Shown in pieces: positions 1-10,602 of a stretch of DNA of 64,000 nt; position 1 is the first letter of the stretch, and each line of letters begins with the position of its first letter. The DNA lies in NCBI GenBank assembly GCA_012845835.1, contig JABAKD010000010.1, forward strand, positions 5,333,288-5,397,287. Direction: 5' to 3'. A program made the translations under genes and the position numbers. The notes below the pieces were generated by a model that ran no database searches, was not told the origin of the DNA, and saw only the letters and a program-made list of their open reading frames with translations. Source of the DNA: Undaria pinnatifida (taxonomy: Eukaryota > Sar > Phaeophyceae > Laminariales > Alariaceae).

Positions 1-150
1 TACTCTCGTACACGTACCCAGATCCCGGGTAGGTTGGGTACTACTCTCGGTACCCTACCCAAACTACCCGTAACTTACCCAACACAACCTTGGATAGTAC
101 TACAGTAGTATTAGTAGTACCTACCGGTATACATTGTCCACCAAATTGAC

Positions 151-528
151 CAACATTGTCCATCGAACACGATTGACGTTCCAGAGACAAACCACGGTCA
201 CTCCTCTTCGTTCGGGACAAGGTCACATGAGTGTAGGTGACAGCACTGAGGACTTAATCTCGATCCATGCCCTAGCGCGTGAGAGGTTGCTTGTGTTGTC
301 CTGTGGTCTTCCGTCAAATCCTCTCGTAATTCTGTTGTTTTGCCCATTGGGAGACGATGGAGTTTTTGTCTCAGTTTTCTGCACACCAGCTGCATAATGT
401 GTTTTTAACAGAAGCCTGATCGACGCCCGTCACAAATCACCGGCCGTAGAGTGAGCACTGTACACCAAGGGGGGGTCGGAGCCCCTAACGAGCTCGCCAC
501 GTTCAGAGTTCACGACGCTGTCGTTGAT
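151..528 (+). repeat. Direct repeat, copy 1 of 2 (about 380 bp)
   Basis: This segment recurs at 933-1315. The copies share runs such as caacattgtcc, aaggtcacatgagtgtaggt and cctaacgagctcgccacgtt, and both end exactly at gacgctgtcgttgat. Similarity falls away outside these limits. Direct repeats of this size around about 400 bp of non-coding sequence could be the ends of a very short LTR-type element or a simple duplication. No TG...CA ends or target-site duplication were confirmed. Confidence 0.75.
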
Positions 529-932
529 TTCGTCGAGCGAAGTGTGTTGAAACTACAAAGTCATGACGCGTCTAATCCAAGTTTTTCTTAAGAAATTGTC
601 AAGCAGATGTTGGCCAAGATGGCCGCGAGAAATATTTTTTGTTTCCGGAAAATTGGAAAGCCCATAAAAAAAATCTACGATGTTGGGCCCATAGGCGACC
701 GTTCAGGCAAAGTTTGGCTGGGATCTTCGGGAATTTCAAACTTTTGGCCTTCCTTTGTCATCGGCCTGAGACCGATGCTAATGGAGAGCCGATAGTTGTT
801 TGGCCGAAAAGTTTCCTTTTTTTCGCCGGGTAACGTCACTATGAGTTAAAATCGATTACATTTTTTTTCTGGCTCTTTTCCTGGTCGTGCGGCCCAATTG
901 GTCAGGTTGTCAATTTTTCATCAAGCCTTGAT
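529..932. other. Non-coding spacer between the direct repeats
   Basis: AT-rich sequence between the two 380-bp repeats. The short open frames here have no recognisable content. I see no primer-binding site, polypurine tract or gene. Confidence 0.5.
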
Positions 933-1315
933 CAACATTGTCCACCAAACACGATTGACCTTCGATCTCGAGATAGAGACAACCCACGATCACTTCGTTC
1001 CGGATAAGGTCACATGAGTGTAGGTGACAGCGCTGAAGAGTTATTCTTGATCCATGCCCCAGGGCGTGAGAGGTTGCTTGGGCTGTCGTGTGGTCTTCCG
1101 TCAAATCCGCCCAAAGTTCCATTTTTAGCCCGTTGGGAGACGGTAGATAATTTTTGACTCAGTTTTCTACACGCCAGCCGCAAAATGTGTTTTTAACACA
1201 AGCCTGATCGCGCCCGCCACAAATTATCGGCCGTAGAGTGAGCGCTCTACACCAAGGGGGGGTCGGAGCCCCTAACGAGCTCGCCACGTTCAGAGTTCAC
1301 GACGCTGTCGTTGAT
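933..1315 (+). repeat. Direct repeat, copy 2 of 2 (about 383 bp)
   Basis: Second copy of the 151-528 repeat in the same orientation, with scattered substitutions and short indels (for example an extra ctcgagata segment near the 5' end). It ends at gacgctgtcgttgat like copy 1 and is followed by an unrelated TA-rich stretch. Confidence 0.75.
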
Positions 1316-1319
1316 ATAA

Positions 1320-2264
1320 TATATTTACCTTTCGAGCCATCCATGCAGTTGCTCCAATTCATTTAAATGGTCGTTAAGTTTCAATCGACCCCCTCCCCCA
1401 CCCCTTCCCCGCCACACACATCATCTACTAGCATCACGCGTGCAGTAAGCTCTTATTTCACTCCCCCCGCCCTCCCCCCCCCCCCTTGAACGCTTCCCCT
1501 TGCCTATATTTATAGGTTGGGTTGGCGTCGGTGGGCAACGACACTGTAAAACATGCCGCTCACTATATGAACTAGACACCAGGGTACCTTTCTTATTCTT
1601 TTGGTCATCACAGCTGGCGGTCGAGTTAGATCATTTGTGCGGAGTGGAGAACCTTTTCTCCGCACGAGGGGAATCATCGTATCACGTAGTGTTTATCGTA
1701 AGGCACCCACGAGGCAGTTACATAGCACTCCCATTGCTGTCTCTGGAAGTGGCCATACCGGAAATTAAAGTAACTCATTGAAGCTTTCATCCCCATGCAA
1801 GTCCGCCTCACAAGCGGTTCTTGTTAGGACGCAGCTCACCCTTCATGCGACTCGCCGATCACCTCACGGCGCTTCGCGCATGGTGCAAGCCATGTTTGCC
1901 TGGTCGGTTAAAACCCGAGATGCTCCGTCCCTACATTGTAGGGGTGCGAGGGTCTATGGTCATACGACTTCGGCCATGCATGAATATCGAGTACACCCCC
2001 GCCTCCCCTCACCGGTCATACGACTACAGAATACACATATTAAACTCGTGCATTCCACGGCCGTCAGATTTTGTCCCCCTCAAAAATGGGTTTTATAGTT
2101 TCCGTGCACAGATTGATTAACATCACCCTATTGGCCCTGGTGCAAGCTGGTTCTAAGGGGAGTCGCCGACCTATATCGTTGGTGAGGACACACACTCAGT
2201 AATACGCGCGATCGGAGCACGATATCGCACACAGCGTGCAAAGATGAGTTTCGACCAGATCTTC
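1320..2264 (+). repeat. Dispersed pyrimidine-rich element, copy 1 (degenerate)
   Basis: The last part (1996-2264) aligns well with 7987-8292 and 22143-22455. Shared blocks include ctcaccggt, gtcagattttgtccccctca, tttatagtttccg, acatcaccct, gagtcgccgacctatat, taatacgcgcgatcggag and aagatgagtttcga. The upstream part (agccatccatgcagttgctccaattcattt, C-rich tracts) resembles the pyrimidine-rich body of the other copies but is more decayed. No coding capacity is evident. Confidence 0.7.
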
Positions 2265-2283
2265 CAAGGTTACGTTCTGTAGG

Positions 2284-2885
2284 GTTTGTGGATTCCGGGT
2301 ACGGGTATGGAAGTGTTACAAAACTCGCAGAAGTTCCGGGTATTGTGGCACAGACATACATAACTCACAGAAGGTCCGGGCGGGTACAAAACATGCTGTA
2401 CCCGTACCCCGGGTATTGTGGCACTGGTTGTACAGAACTCACAGAAGTTCCGGGTACGAGTATGAAAGTCTTACAGAACTTCCAGAAGTTCCGAGTACAG
2501 GTATGAAAGTCTTACAGAACTTGCAGAAGTTTCGGGTATTGTGGCGCGGGGGTACATAACTTACTTAAGTTCTGGGCAGGAAAAAAAATGCTGTACCCGT
2601 ACCCCGGGTCTTTGTGGCACTGGCTTACAGAACTTACAGAAGTTCCGGGTACGGGTATGAGTGTCCTACGGAACTTACCGACGTTCTTTGTAGGGTAATA
2701 CCCGGGATAAATACCCCGGGTAAGGTTCTGTGTGTACCCTACGGACCAAATGCAAATAGAAAGTTCGGGTACGGGTATGAATGCCGTACAGAACTTACTG
2801 ACGTTCCGGGTACGGGTAAAGTTGTACAGAATCTACAGAAGTTCCGGGTACGGTAATACCCGGGTAAATACCCGTCTCAAACGGG
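2284..2885 (+). repeat. Minisatellite, about 41-bp unit, array 1
   Basis: Repeated units have the general form (ta)cagaact-acagaagttccgggtacgggtatga, interrupted by longer units carrying tgctgtacccgtaccccggg. The array closes with a palindrome-rich block (agggtaatacccgg ... taccccgggtaa). The same units and closing block recur at 5945-6350, so this is a dispersed element with an internal minisatellite. Open frames across it reflect the repeat, not a gene. Confidence 0.85.
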
Positions 2886-3382
2886 CGAAAAATACTCAAA
2901 ATGACTGTTTAAAAACGCCGCAATTGTCAACGCATTTCCAATACTGCGATTGGCATACTGCATGCACTGATGCACTTATAGAAAATAACACATACTGGCA
3001 ACGTATACGTACCGTTGTATGATAGCCCATGTTGTTCGCTCTTTCGTTCACCAACACCCGTTTGTGTTGGTGCTTTGTTCTACAAAATTCACAATAAAAA
3101 CCTTTCCAACTACCTGGGAAACGACTTCCGCGGTCACAGCTTTTCCTCCAAAATTACGGTGCTACTGTATTGCACAAGAAAAAAACTTTGCCGTAAACCA
3201 ATACTACTGCATATTGAATATAGGAATATAGTATTAATATGGCAAGCCCGAAAATCTTTCCAACTGAGAAGAAAAAAACAAGAAGATAAATCAATGCCAA
3301 TCACGACAACTACTACTATAATAATTACAGTTATCTAATAACAATACTTCGAGCATATCGTACTATAAATAATTATCACACG
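2886..3382. other. No gene seen
   Basis: AT-rich sequence with small open frames that show no domain, codon bias or splice support. Confidence 0.4.
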
Positions 3383-3441
3383 CAGCTTGCAAAGATGAGT
3401 TTCGAGGAACTCTTCGATCTCACAGCTGGAGTGTATTTATA
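3383..3441 (+). repeat. Fragment of the pyrimidine-rich element (3' end)
   Basis: Only the terminal block is present: cacacgcagcttgcaaagatgagtttcga followed by cttcgatctcacagctggag and tgtattta, matching the 3' ends at 8210-8283 and 22380-22445. Confidence 0.7.
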
Positions 3442-3488
3442 TATATATATACAAGCGCAAAAATCGGCGCGCGTCCTTTTTCTTATTT

Positions 3489-3705
3489 GGCTGCGCCAAG
3501 CCAAGGTCGTAGATGGTATCCACGGAAACCGCTGCCTTCATATGGTGGCATTGTAATAAGAAGTAGCCGCTCTCGTCCGAGACTCGTTAGAGCACTACTA
3601 TTAATAGAGGTAGCTGGCATCTGGTTGGTGTGAGAGGCGTGCTGTTGCTGTGGTGCCTGTCTGCTCTGCTGCTGTTTAGGCCGTTTGCCGGTCAACGGAA
3701 GCGCG
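3489..3705 (+). repeat. Dispersed repeat family R2, copy 1
   Basis: Matches 18221-18431 in the same orientation. Shared blocks include ctgcgcc-agc, aaggtcgta, gacggtatccacgga, aggcgtgct, gtggtgcctgtct and cgtttgccggtcaa, with diverged sequence between. No coding potential is common to the two copies. Confidence 0.6.
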
Positions 3706-3998
3706 GGCTTCGTGTTGGGGTGTGTTGTTGTAACTATAGACACGTCCGACGATCAAGCAGCATCCTTGTCAGCTGTACTGGTAAAAATGATCACGGCTTG
3801 AACATTGTAGTGGACTAGCTGCCTTTCTTTTCAATTTTTTTTAACACCCCAGAGAATGGTTTCGGCGAAGAATTAACTGAAACTTACCACCACGCCTTGA
3901 GTAAACCTCACCGAGGGTGCTTTGTTTTGGTCGTGGGCGTTAAAATCGCAGGTACGCCGTGTATCTTCAGCATGCAGCAGTAGGTACCGGTACCGGTT

Positions 3999-4485
3999 CT
4001 TGGGTGGGTTGTGGGTCGGTGGATGGGTGAGAATGGGTGGTTAACACGTCATTGTTATTGTACTCCGCTGGAGGTGCAACGTACCCATGATCGATTGTGT
4101 TTTCAAGATAAAAATCAAGTACGGACCAATCGCCTCTGTTTGCTGGTGTACGTAGCAGCAGGTACGTACTGCTGCACTGTCTTGCTGTACTGCTGTAGCA
4201 CTTATTGGTTGGAGTGTTTGGCGGTAGGATGGGCTGGTCGGTTGGCGGTTGGTTGGGTGGGTGGGTGGGTGGCGGTTTCGTGCGTGGATGAGTGCTTTCG
4301 TGCCTGTGGGAGGTGGAGCTGTTATTTTATTTGGCACAACAGCAGTATTTCGTTTTTCCGCTGTATGACCGGCTTGCTCTGGCGAAGTTCGAGAGCGCAA
4401 CAGCGCATCCGTTTGCTGCTGCACTGCTGTAGCATGGTGGGTGGGTTGGTTGGTGGGTGGATGGCTTGGTCGGTGGGTGGGTGTG
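3999..4485 (+). repeat. G-rich GGGT/GGTT low-complexity tracts
   Basis: Three clusters of GGGT, GGTT and GGAT words lie near 3999-4030, 4227-4275 and 4433-4485. The middle one contains at least four consecutive GGGT units (about 4254-4272), which is a canonical intramolecular G-quadruplex pattern. A 197-codon frame across it (4011-4604) is Trp/Gly/Cys-rich because of the repeats and is not credible as a gene. Confidence 0.6.
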
Positions 4486-4702
4486 TCGTGCGGTACGTGG
4501 GTAGTATTTTGTCGGCGACCTGGAAGCAGATGTCTTGCTATTGGAGTTGTTGTGTTGTGTTTTGCTTCCTTTTCTTGCTGCCGAACGCGGATGATGTGCG
4601 GTAGGTTTGTGCTATTCGAGAATCAAGTTGCGCTGAATTCAGCAAGTAATTGAATCTGCATCGACTCTATTCATGAGAATGATGACATGGTAGTCACTGA
4701 AA

Positions 4703-4850
4703 TTGCTGAGCCGGTGCGGCGGGACTGGAGGGGATCCCCGAGGGGGAACTCCCGCCGCGCGCGTGTCGCCCCCTGATTGGCCGAGGAGGGGCGCGGGGCG
4801 GTCCCTCGGCCAATGGGATTGGGGCTCGGAAAACGCAGGGATGAAAGCCA
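4703..4850. promoter_or_regulatory. GC-rich block with paired inverted CCAAT boxes
   Basis: A strongly GC- and CpG-rich patch in AT-rich surroundings. ATTGGCCGAGG (4776-4786) and CCTCGGCCAAT (4804-4814) form a perfect 11-bp inverted repeat around a GC-box-like core (ggggcgcggggcgg). An A+T-rich stretch follows at 4857-4885. This looks promoter-like, but no gene downstream is credible. CCAAT-bearing blocks also occur in the 19.3-20.2 kb satellite, so it may be a related repeat. Confidence 0.35.
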
Positions 4851-4924
4851 TACGCCTATTGTATTATATATTAAATAAAAAATCCCCTTCAACTGTGAGA
4901 TCGACCCAAAAGGAATTTGATCAA

Positions 4925-5106
4925 AACTCAGCTCCGCAAGCTGCGTGCGATACGTCGATCGCGCGTGTTATGGGGTGTGTATACCCTCGTGAAGGATACA
5001 GGTCGGTGACTCTCCTGGTAATGTCGGGGTCAACAGGACTAAGACGTCCAGCCTTGTTCTGCGCTCGGAAACTGTATAACCCGCATTAAGGGGGACAAAA
5101 CCAGAC
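4925..5106 (-). repeat. Pyrimidine-rich element fragment, inverted
   Basis: The reverse complement of this stretch matches the conserved 3' part of the element at 8056-8240 and 22213-22400: ttttgtcccc, tacagtttccg, cctgttgacc, aggagagtc-ccgacct, acgcgcgatcg and gcttgc. It is the only inverted copy I found. Confidence 0.6.
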
Positions 5107-5944
5107 ATCTATGGAACTCAGTAGGGATAAAACAAATAATCGTCACATCGTAGTGTGAGTTATCTTTTGGAGTGGACTAGTTGGGTCCACCGGGTTCGTA
5201 CGCAAGTTACTCTACTCCCTGTATATGTGGCAGGCCAGCGGAGGTCCAGCCCAGGCCTGATGCTCGGGTTGTTCGTGCTGTCGAGTCATGATGGAACATG
5301 CGGTGGACGTCGATCTCTACTGTTCCGAGGTGATCTCTCTTCTGCTCTTGATGTATTGCGAAGACGCACTCACACACGTGTATTGATCGAATGAAGACCC
5401 ACGAGTGAGATCTGGCGTTCTGCATAAGGCGTCGGGCGGTGCATACTCGATCCTAAAGTTCTTCGAACGCCCATCTCACACACTACCAGGGAATACACAA
5501 ACTAAAGCGTGGATCCAACACGACAGACCCCCAAAATAATTTCAATTTTCTATGAAAAACTTCGGGGATACAAAGACGCCCACCGGGTTCCAACTATTAT
5601 ACAAAGAGGCCCACCAGGCTCCAGCTTTTTCGAGCGTACACATGCACAAGATCAAATGCAAACGTTACCTCAAACACCTGAGAAACACAATCGCATACGA
5701 CGCATCCCTATAAACACCTGAGAACACATACATTTTTCATACTCGTACACGTCACAAATGCTTTGGTTCTAAAGAGTTGAAAAGCGTATACGCCGTACGA
5801 GTTTGTGAGGGGGTTTGGTTCTTTGTGTAATTTGGTGTCGGGGTGTGGTGTCAGCGTAACAGACGAGACATGATGTCAGAATGCACAACACGAGACATGA
5901 AGTCAGAATGCACTCGACCCAAATTTGCAATTGCAAATTTGTAC
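5107..5944. other. No gene seen
   Basis: Unique-looking sequence with short open frames on both strands and no recognisable product. I could not link it to the repeats nearby. Confidence 0.35.
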
Positions 5945-6360
5945 CGGCCACTGCGGGTATTGTTACAAACTTCTACCCGTACCCAGGGTATTGTGGCGCA
6001 GTCTTACAGAACTCACAGAAGTTCCGGGTAAGGGTATGGGCTTCTTACAGAACTTACAGAAGTTCCGGGTACGGGCACGGAAGTCCTACAGAACTTCCAG
6101 AAATTCCGGGTATCGTGAAACGGGCGTACAGAACTCACAGAAGTTCCGGGCGGGTACAAAACATGCTGTACCCGTACCCCGGGTATTGTGTCCACGGGCG
6201 TGCAGAACTTACAGAAGTTTCAGGTACGGGTATGAATGTACGTATTTTCCAGAAGTTCCGGGTACGGGTATGAATGTCCTACAGAACTTACAGAAGTTCT
6301 TTGTAGGGTAACACCCGGGGTCAATACCCCGGGTATGGTTTGTAGGTACCCTACAGAACG
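5945..6360 (+). repeat. Minisatellite, about 41-bp unit, array 2
   Basis: Roughly seven to eight units of the type cagaacttacagaagttccgggtacggg, plus one longer unit with tgctgtacccgtaccccggg. It ends in the same palindromic block (agggtaacacccgg ... taccccgggta) as 2284-2885 and is followed by the 3' block of the pyrimidine-rich element (6361-6407). Confidence 0.85.
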
Positions 6361-6507
6361 CAGCCTTGAAACCTTCGATCTCACAAGCTGAAGTGTATTT
6401 TAAGTTTTTATAGCATATACGAGTACCAGCTGATATTGGCCACGGAACAACTTCGCCAAGTTGATCATTTTAGTTTACAGTATTAATAGTACCTATAAAT
6501 ATATAAG

Positions 6508-6868
6508 CCGGTCGCCCCGGTGGTCTAGTGGTTACCCTTGAATGCTGCTAGCATTGGTCCTTGAGTTCGATTTCCACCGTGGTGAGATTTTGAATTTATT
6601 TGCAAAAATTCAAAAAAAAGGACCAACTGCTGAGAACGCCTAGCAGCGTGGGTAGGCACAATTCGACGCGAGTCGACGAGGGAAGAAAATGCTGAATTAT
6701 TAACTTATTTCTCGCGATAAAAATGAAGGCACGTACCGTAGTGGGGAGGGAGGAGGAAGAGCCCGCCATGTGACCCCGGATTTGAGCTATTAATATTAAT
6801 ACTACTGGGAGGGAGGGAGGGCGAGAGTAATGCGAGAATAATGAATGGGATGGGGGAAAAATATAAAC
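6508..6868 (+). repeat. tRNA-derived SINE-like retroposon, copy 1
   Basis: The head reads gtcgccccggtggtctagtg then gttaccc, with an RNA polymerase III A-box-like TGGTCTAGTGG at about 6521-6531, and a B-box-like GAGTTCGATTTCC follows about 40 bp later. From memory, the head is closest to the 5' part of eukaryotic tRNA-Glu. A body of about 250 bp ending in an A-rich tail (gggatgggggaaaaata) matches 18533-18865 almost throughout, and 37922-38255 in its 3' two thirds. No target-site duplication was clear. Confidence 0.75.
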
Positions 6869-6902
6869 AATAACAAATAATGAAGCTTTTAACACGTTGT
6901 TT

Positions 6903-8292
6903 ACTACACCTAAAAACTGAGTTGCATACTACATGTAACATCAAACCTTCTAGAATAAAAAACATTACCAGGCGGGTGATATAAGTGTCTTCTTGCTACT
7001 ACCGTCAGATTCGTCCCCTTTAGGCCCTTTAGGGTTTATAGTTTAGTTTCCGCGCACATATTGAAATGCCACCCCCCCCGATCCCTCTTGTTCAAACGCC
7101 CCATCTAAAGTCAAAATCTACCAGAGTGGTAAACATTACCAGCCAGCTGATATCATCTCATTATCCTTATAGCCATCGATGCCGTAGCTCCAACTCATCT
7201 CCGCCCTCTTCCCCCCCCCCCCCCCCCTCCTTTTGTTCCCCGCCCAGTTCGTTCAAACGCCCCACTTGTAATCGAAATCGGCCAGAGTAATAAACACTTC
7301 TACGCAATTGATATCACGTCATTATCTTTCTAGCCATCCATGACGTAGCTTTCATTCATCCCCCCTCCCCCCCTCCAACGCCCCCTCCTTCTACACACCC
7401 CGCACGATCGCCTAGACCCAGCACCGCGCGTATAGCAAGCCCCTACATATATGATTAATACGCGCGATCGGAGTATCACACACAATGTTGCCAAGATGAG
7501 TTTTGACCAAATCCTTGATCTCATAGCTGGAGTGTATTTTAATATTACATGTGACCTAAACCTCTTGAAAACCTTCCCCCCCCCCCCCCCCTTTTTTTTC
7601 TCCTCGCTCTCTCTTGCTCAAACGCCTCACCTAATATCGAAATCCGCCAGAGTAATAAACACTTCCACGCCCTGGATATCACCTCATTATCGTTTTAGCG
7701 CCGTCCATGCCGGTGCTGCTATTCCCACCCCCCCCCTCTGCCCCCAACGCCCCCTCCTTCCCCACCACCCGCACCATCGCCTAGACCTAGCACCAGGCGT
7801 ATAGCAAACCCTTACATCTATGCGACCTAAAGCCTTCTCCCCCCCCCCCTCCCCCCCCACATTCTCCCCCCCTCCCCCACAAGAAGGATTTATAGTTTCC
7901 ACGCACAAATTGAGCTGCCCCACCTGTCCCTCCCCCCCTCCCGCCCCCCCTTTTGATCAAATCAGGCCCCCACGTCCTTAAAAACTCCGCCCTCCCCTCA
8001 CCGGTTATTCGACTTACAGGATTTACTTGATAAACTGATGCATTTCCTTCCACAGCTGTCAGATTTTGTCCCCCTCAGAAACGGGTTTTATAGTTTCCGC
8101 GCACAGACTGCCTAACATCACCCTGTTGACCCTGATAGCTACACTGTAGTTGCAAGGAGAGTCGCCGACCTATATAATGAGGACACACAACCCGTAATAC
8201 GCGCGATCGGAGTATCACACACAGCTTGCAAAGATGAGTTTCGACAAAATGTTCGATCTCACAGCTGGAGTGTATTTTAATTTTTATATTAT
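6903..8292 (+). repeat. Dispersed pyrimidine-rich element, copy 2 (most complete)
   Basis: Aligns in order with 21528-22455. The 5' block is (acacctaaaaa...catcaaa...tctagaata...gtgatata). It is followed by gtcagatt-gtcccct and tttatagtttccgcgcacat. Next come internal subrepeats of about 160 bp (ttcaaacgccccac...cagagtaataaacact...gatatcacctcatta...agccatccatgccgtagctc) separated by long C and T tracts. The 3' block is taatacgcgcgatcggagta, aagatgagtttcgac and cacagctggagtgtatttta. The 3' block also occurs inside at 7447-7550, so the copy is nested or rearranged. No open frame is conserved. Confidence 0.75.
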
Positions 8293-9090
8293 GTACCAGC
8301 CGATATATACCAGGTACCAGGTATATAATACGTATTATATCATGGTAATACATAGTAATATACCACGACGATACCTCCTGTGATGCAGATCGTATCATAT
8401 CATATATGTATTATATGATGATGTACCATTAATAAGAGTAATCACGTGTGTTTTAGTGTGGGGAGTCCTCTGGTCGTATATATCATATAAAACCTGCTAT
8501 CATATTTTCTAATGTTGGAGAGTACCTACGAACAGCACACACAGGAGAAGAGTTGCTTATCCGATTTATGTTGTGTTCTCGTTTGGCTTTGGCAGAGAAA
8601 AGGCGGACAAAAAAATACACACATCGGCACGCATTATGTTATTTTCTCGTCACACGGAGTTAAAATATAATCAAGTTCCCAGTGCGAAAAAACAAAACTA
8701 GCTACGTAACTTTTGGACAATTGGAAGAGGGTTGCCCTTCTTACCCTTTACAGTTCACAACCGGTGCGGCGGCGTAAGTAAGCCCATTGGGGAGTGTGGC
8801 TATCGATCTGCCGCACGCAGCAAATAGTAGTATCCACACAAAGGGGTCCACTCAGAGCAAGGTTCTATTACGGCTGTTACGGGCAGCCAATAGCGTTTCA
8901 TTTTTTGTTATGAAACACACCCCATTAAGAGTATCATTTAGACGGCATATTCGGTTGTATGCTCTTGGCATTTATCTCCATTTCATCCAGTGAAACTTGG
9001 AACACTACGCGTTTCCGAAGGAAAACTGGCACGACAACAATGCACCAAAATACATGGTTGGTAGCCCAACAAACGCTGCGCTTATAAGCC
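8293..9090. other. No gene seen
   Basis: AT-rich sequence with a short TAT/ATA-rich zone (8293-8420) and no coding or repeat feature I can identify. Confidence 0.35.
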
Positions 9091-9091
9091 C

Positions 9092-9250
9092 GAAAACACA
9101 TGCCATTCATTTACCGATTTACTGTAGGATATACGAGTACGAGACATATCCATTCATCGGCCAGCTTGCGGCATGAAAACATGCCATTCATTTTCCGATT
9201 TACTGTACGAGGACATACGAGTAGACATTTTCATACATCGGCATGCTCGT
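9092..9250 (+). repeat. Tandem duplication, about 80-bp unit, two copies
   Basis: gaaaac(ac)atgccattcatt followed by t-ccgatttactgta and acgagta...cattcatcgg is present at 9092-9174 and again at 9175-9250 with a few changes. Confidence 0.75.
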
Positions 9251-9429
9251 GCAGCAGTGTGTAGACAGCCACAGTACTGGCTGGCTGCATAGCAATTTTA
9301 TAGGGGTGCGACATGCTTGCAGATGGCCCAACCAACGTGTGTGCTCTGACCCCTGGCTGTCATATTTAGTTTCAACGTTGACGGTGTTGACGATGGGTGG
9401 CATATCGGTCGTTGTTGCGCACGCCAAAA

Positions 9430-9450
9430 AATGGCGAGAAACTCGCCATT
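9430..9450. other. Perfect short hairpin
   Basis: AATGGCGAG, then AAA, then CTCGCCATT: a perfect 9-bp inverted repeat with a 3-nt loop. No function can be assigned. Confidence 0.5.
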
Positions 9451-9908
9451 AAACAGTGGAAACCAACTTGAATGGTCCAATGTCGATGTACCCAGGCGTT
9501 TATGGTCTTTTTCCGGTACGACGGCGGTTTAGCCCTCCAGAGTCGTCGAGACAAGGATGCGGTTAGTGACAGATTCTCGCTGTACCGGAAAATGGCGTAA
9601 AAGTACCCGGTACAACGTTTCATGACTAACACAAAAATAAATGAAAGTTACGGTCGTCCGACGTGTTCTGTCTGTGTGTGGTTGATTTGTAATGTGTACT
9701 TTTTTTTTTGTGCTGTACGATCGTAGCTGTGTTGGTGTAATTTCTTATTTGTACTGTTGCCTGCTGCTGCACTGCTGTTCGTACGACGATGCTGTTCCTG
9801 TTACATGCTGCACTGCTGCTTGTCTGACGCTGCTATAAAAAAACACAATTCTTGTGCTTGATTGGTACAGACGCTCACCTACTGTGTCGGCAAAATCCTG
9901 AACTCGCG

Positions 9909-10499
9909 ATGTGCGTCCCATTTCCCTCCAAACGGCCGGTGCAGGTGGATGCAATCGTCTTGGACCTCTTCGAAGCGGCTAGAAAGGGAAATATCGCTGT
10001 CACGCGTGCCCTTATCCAAGCGTTCGGCCGCTCCGCGAAGACAACCCTGTCGGATGCAGCAACGACTTCTGCAGCCCTCAAGGCGAAGCTCGACACGTTC
10101 AGGGCGAGTGACAAGTGGGCCCAAAACTTTACGAGGCGCCAGAGCCTCGCCAGCAAGGCTCTTCACGGCGAGGCTGGCAGTGTCGACCCCGAGCTCGTGA
10201 AGAAAGAAAGCATGGACGAGATCAAATATGTGACGAAGATGTTGGCGGGTCAAACAGTGGGGGAGAAGGAATCGGAGGACATCGAGGAGGATGATTCCGA
10301 CGATGGAAGCCCGCGGGGCGGGGGCGTTGAGTCACCGCCCTATGCGGAGCTTTCACAACACTTCGGCGCCCTGGAAAACTACGCGTCAGGGCGCGGCTTG
10401 GAACAGGCCAGCTACTTCCTCAAGAGGGCAAGGATGGTGATGATCGAAGGGCATGCATCCAAGCCATCGCGACAGGCTGATGTCAGGGCGTTTCTTTGA
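9909..10499 (+). CDS. CENP-B/Tc5-type HTH protein, transposase-derived, no DDE domain
   Basis: An uninterrupted, GC-rich frame of 196 codons plus stop, starting at ATG 9909 (MCVPFPSKRP); the frame is open a little further upstream, so the true start or an upstream exon is uncertain. Residues about 20-100 include a segment ending in FRASDKWAQNFTRR and LHGEAGSVDP. This matches the CENP-B/Tc5 transposase DNA-binding domain of pogo/Tigger/Jerky-type elements (SxxWxxxFxxR...HGEAxxxD). An acidic linker follows (SEDIEEDDSDD), then a basic C-terminus (FLKRARMVMIEGHASKPSRQ). No DDE catalytic core is present, so it cannot be an active transposase. It is either an internally deleted transposon or a captured DNA-binding gene. 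The domain call is from memory of the family. Confidence 0.65.
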   Translation: MCVPFPSKRPVQVDAIVLDLFEAARKGNIAVTRALIQAFGRSAKTTLSDAATTSAALKAKLDTFRASDKWAQNFTRRQSLASKALHGEAGSVDPELVKKESMDEIKYVTKMLAGQTVGEKESEDIEEDDSDDGSPRGGGVESPPYAELSQHFGALENYASGRGLEQASYFLKRARMVMIEGHASKPSRQADVRAFL

Positions 10500-10602
10500 A
10501 CACGGTGGAGGGAGTTGAGATTTTCCGTTTCAGTACGAAGCACTGCCCGGTTTTGAGTTTACAGTATGCCTAGATCAGTAGCAGTACCTCCGTACGTAAT
10601 CA

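Noticed and set aside
4011-4604. 197-codon plus-strand frame
   Set aside because: Trp/Gly/Val/Cys-rich because of GGGT and TGCTG repeats, with no domain or splice support.
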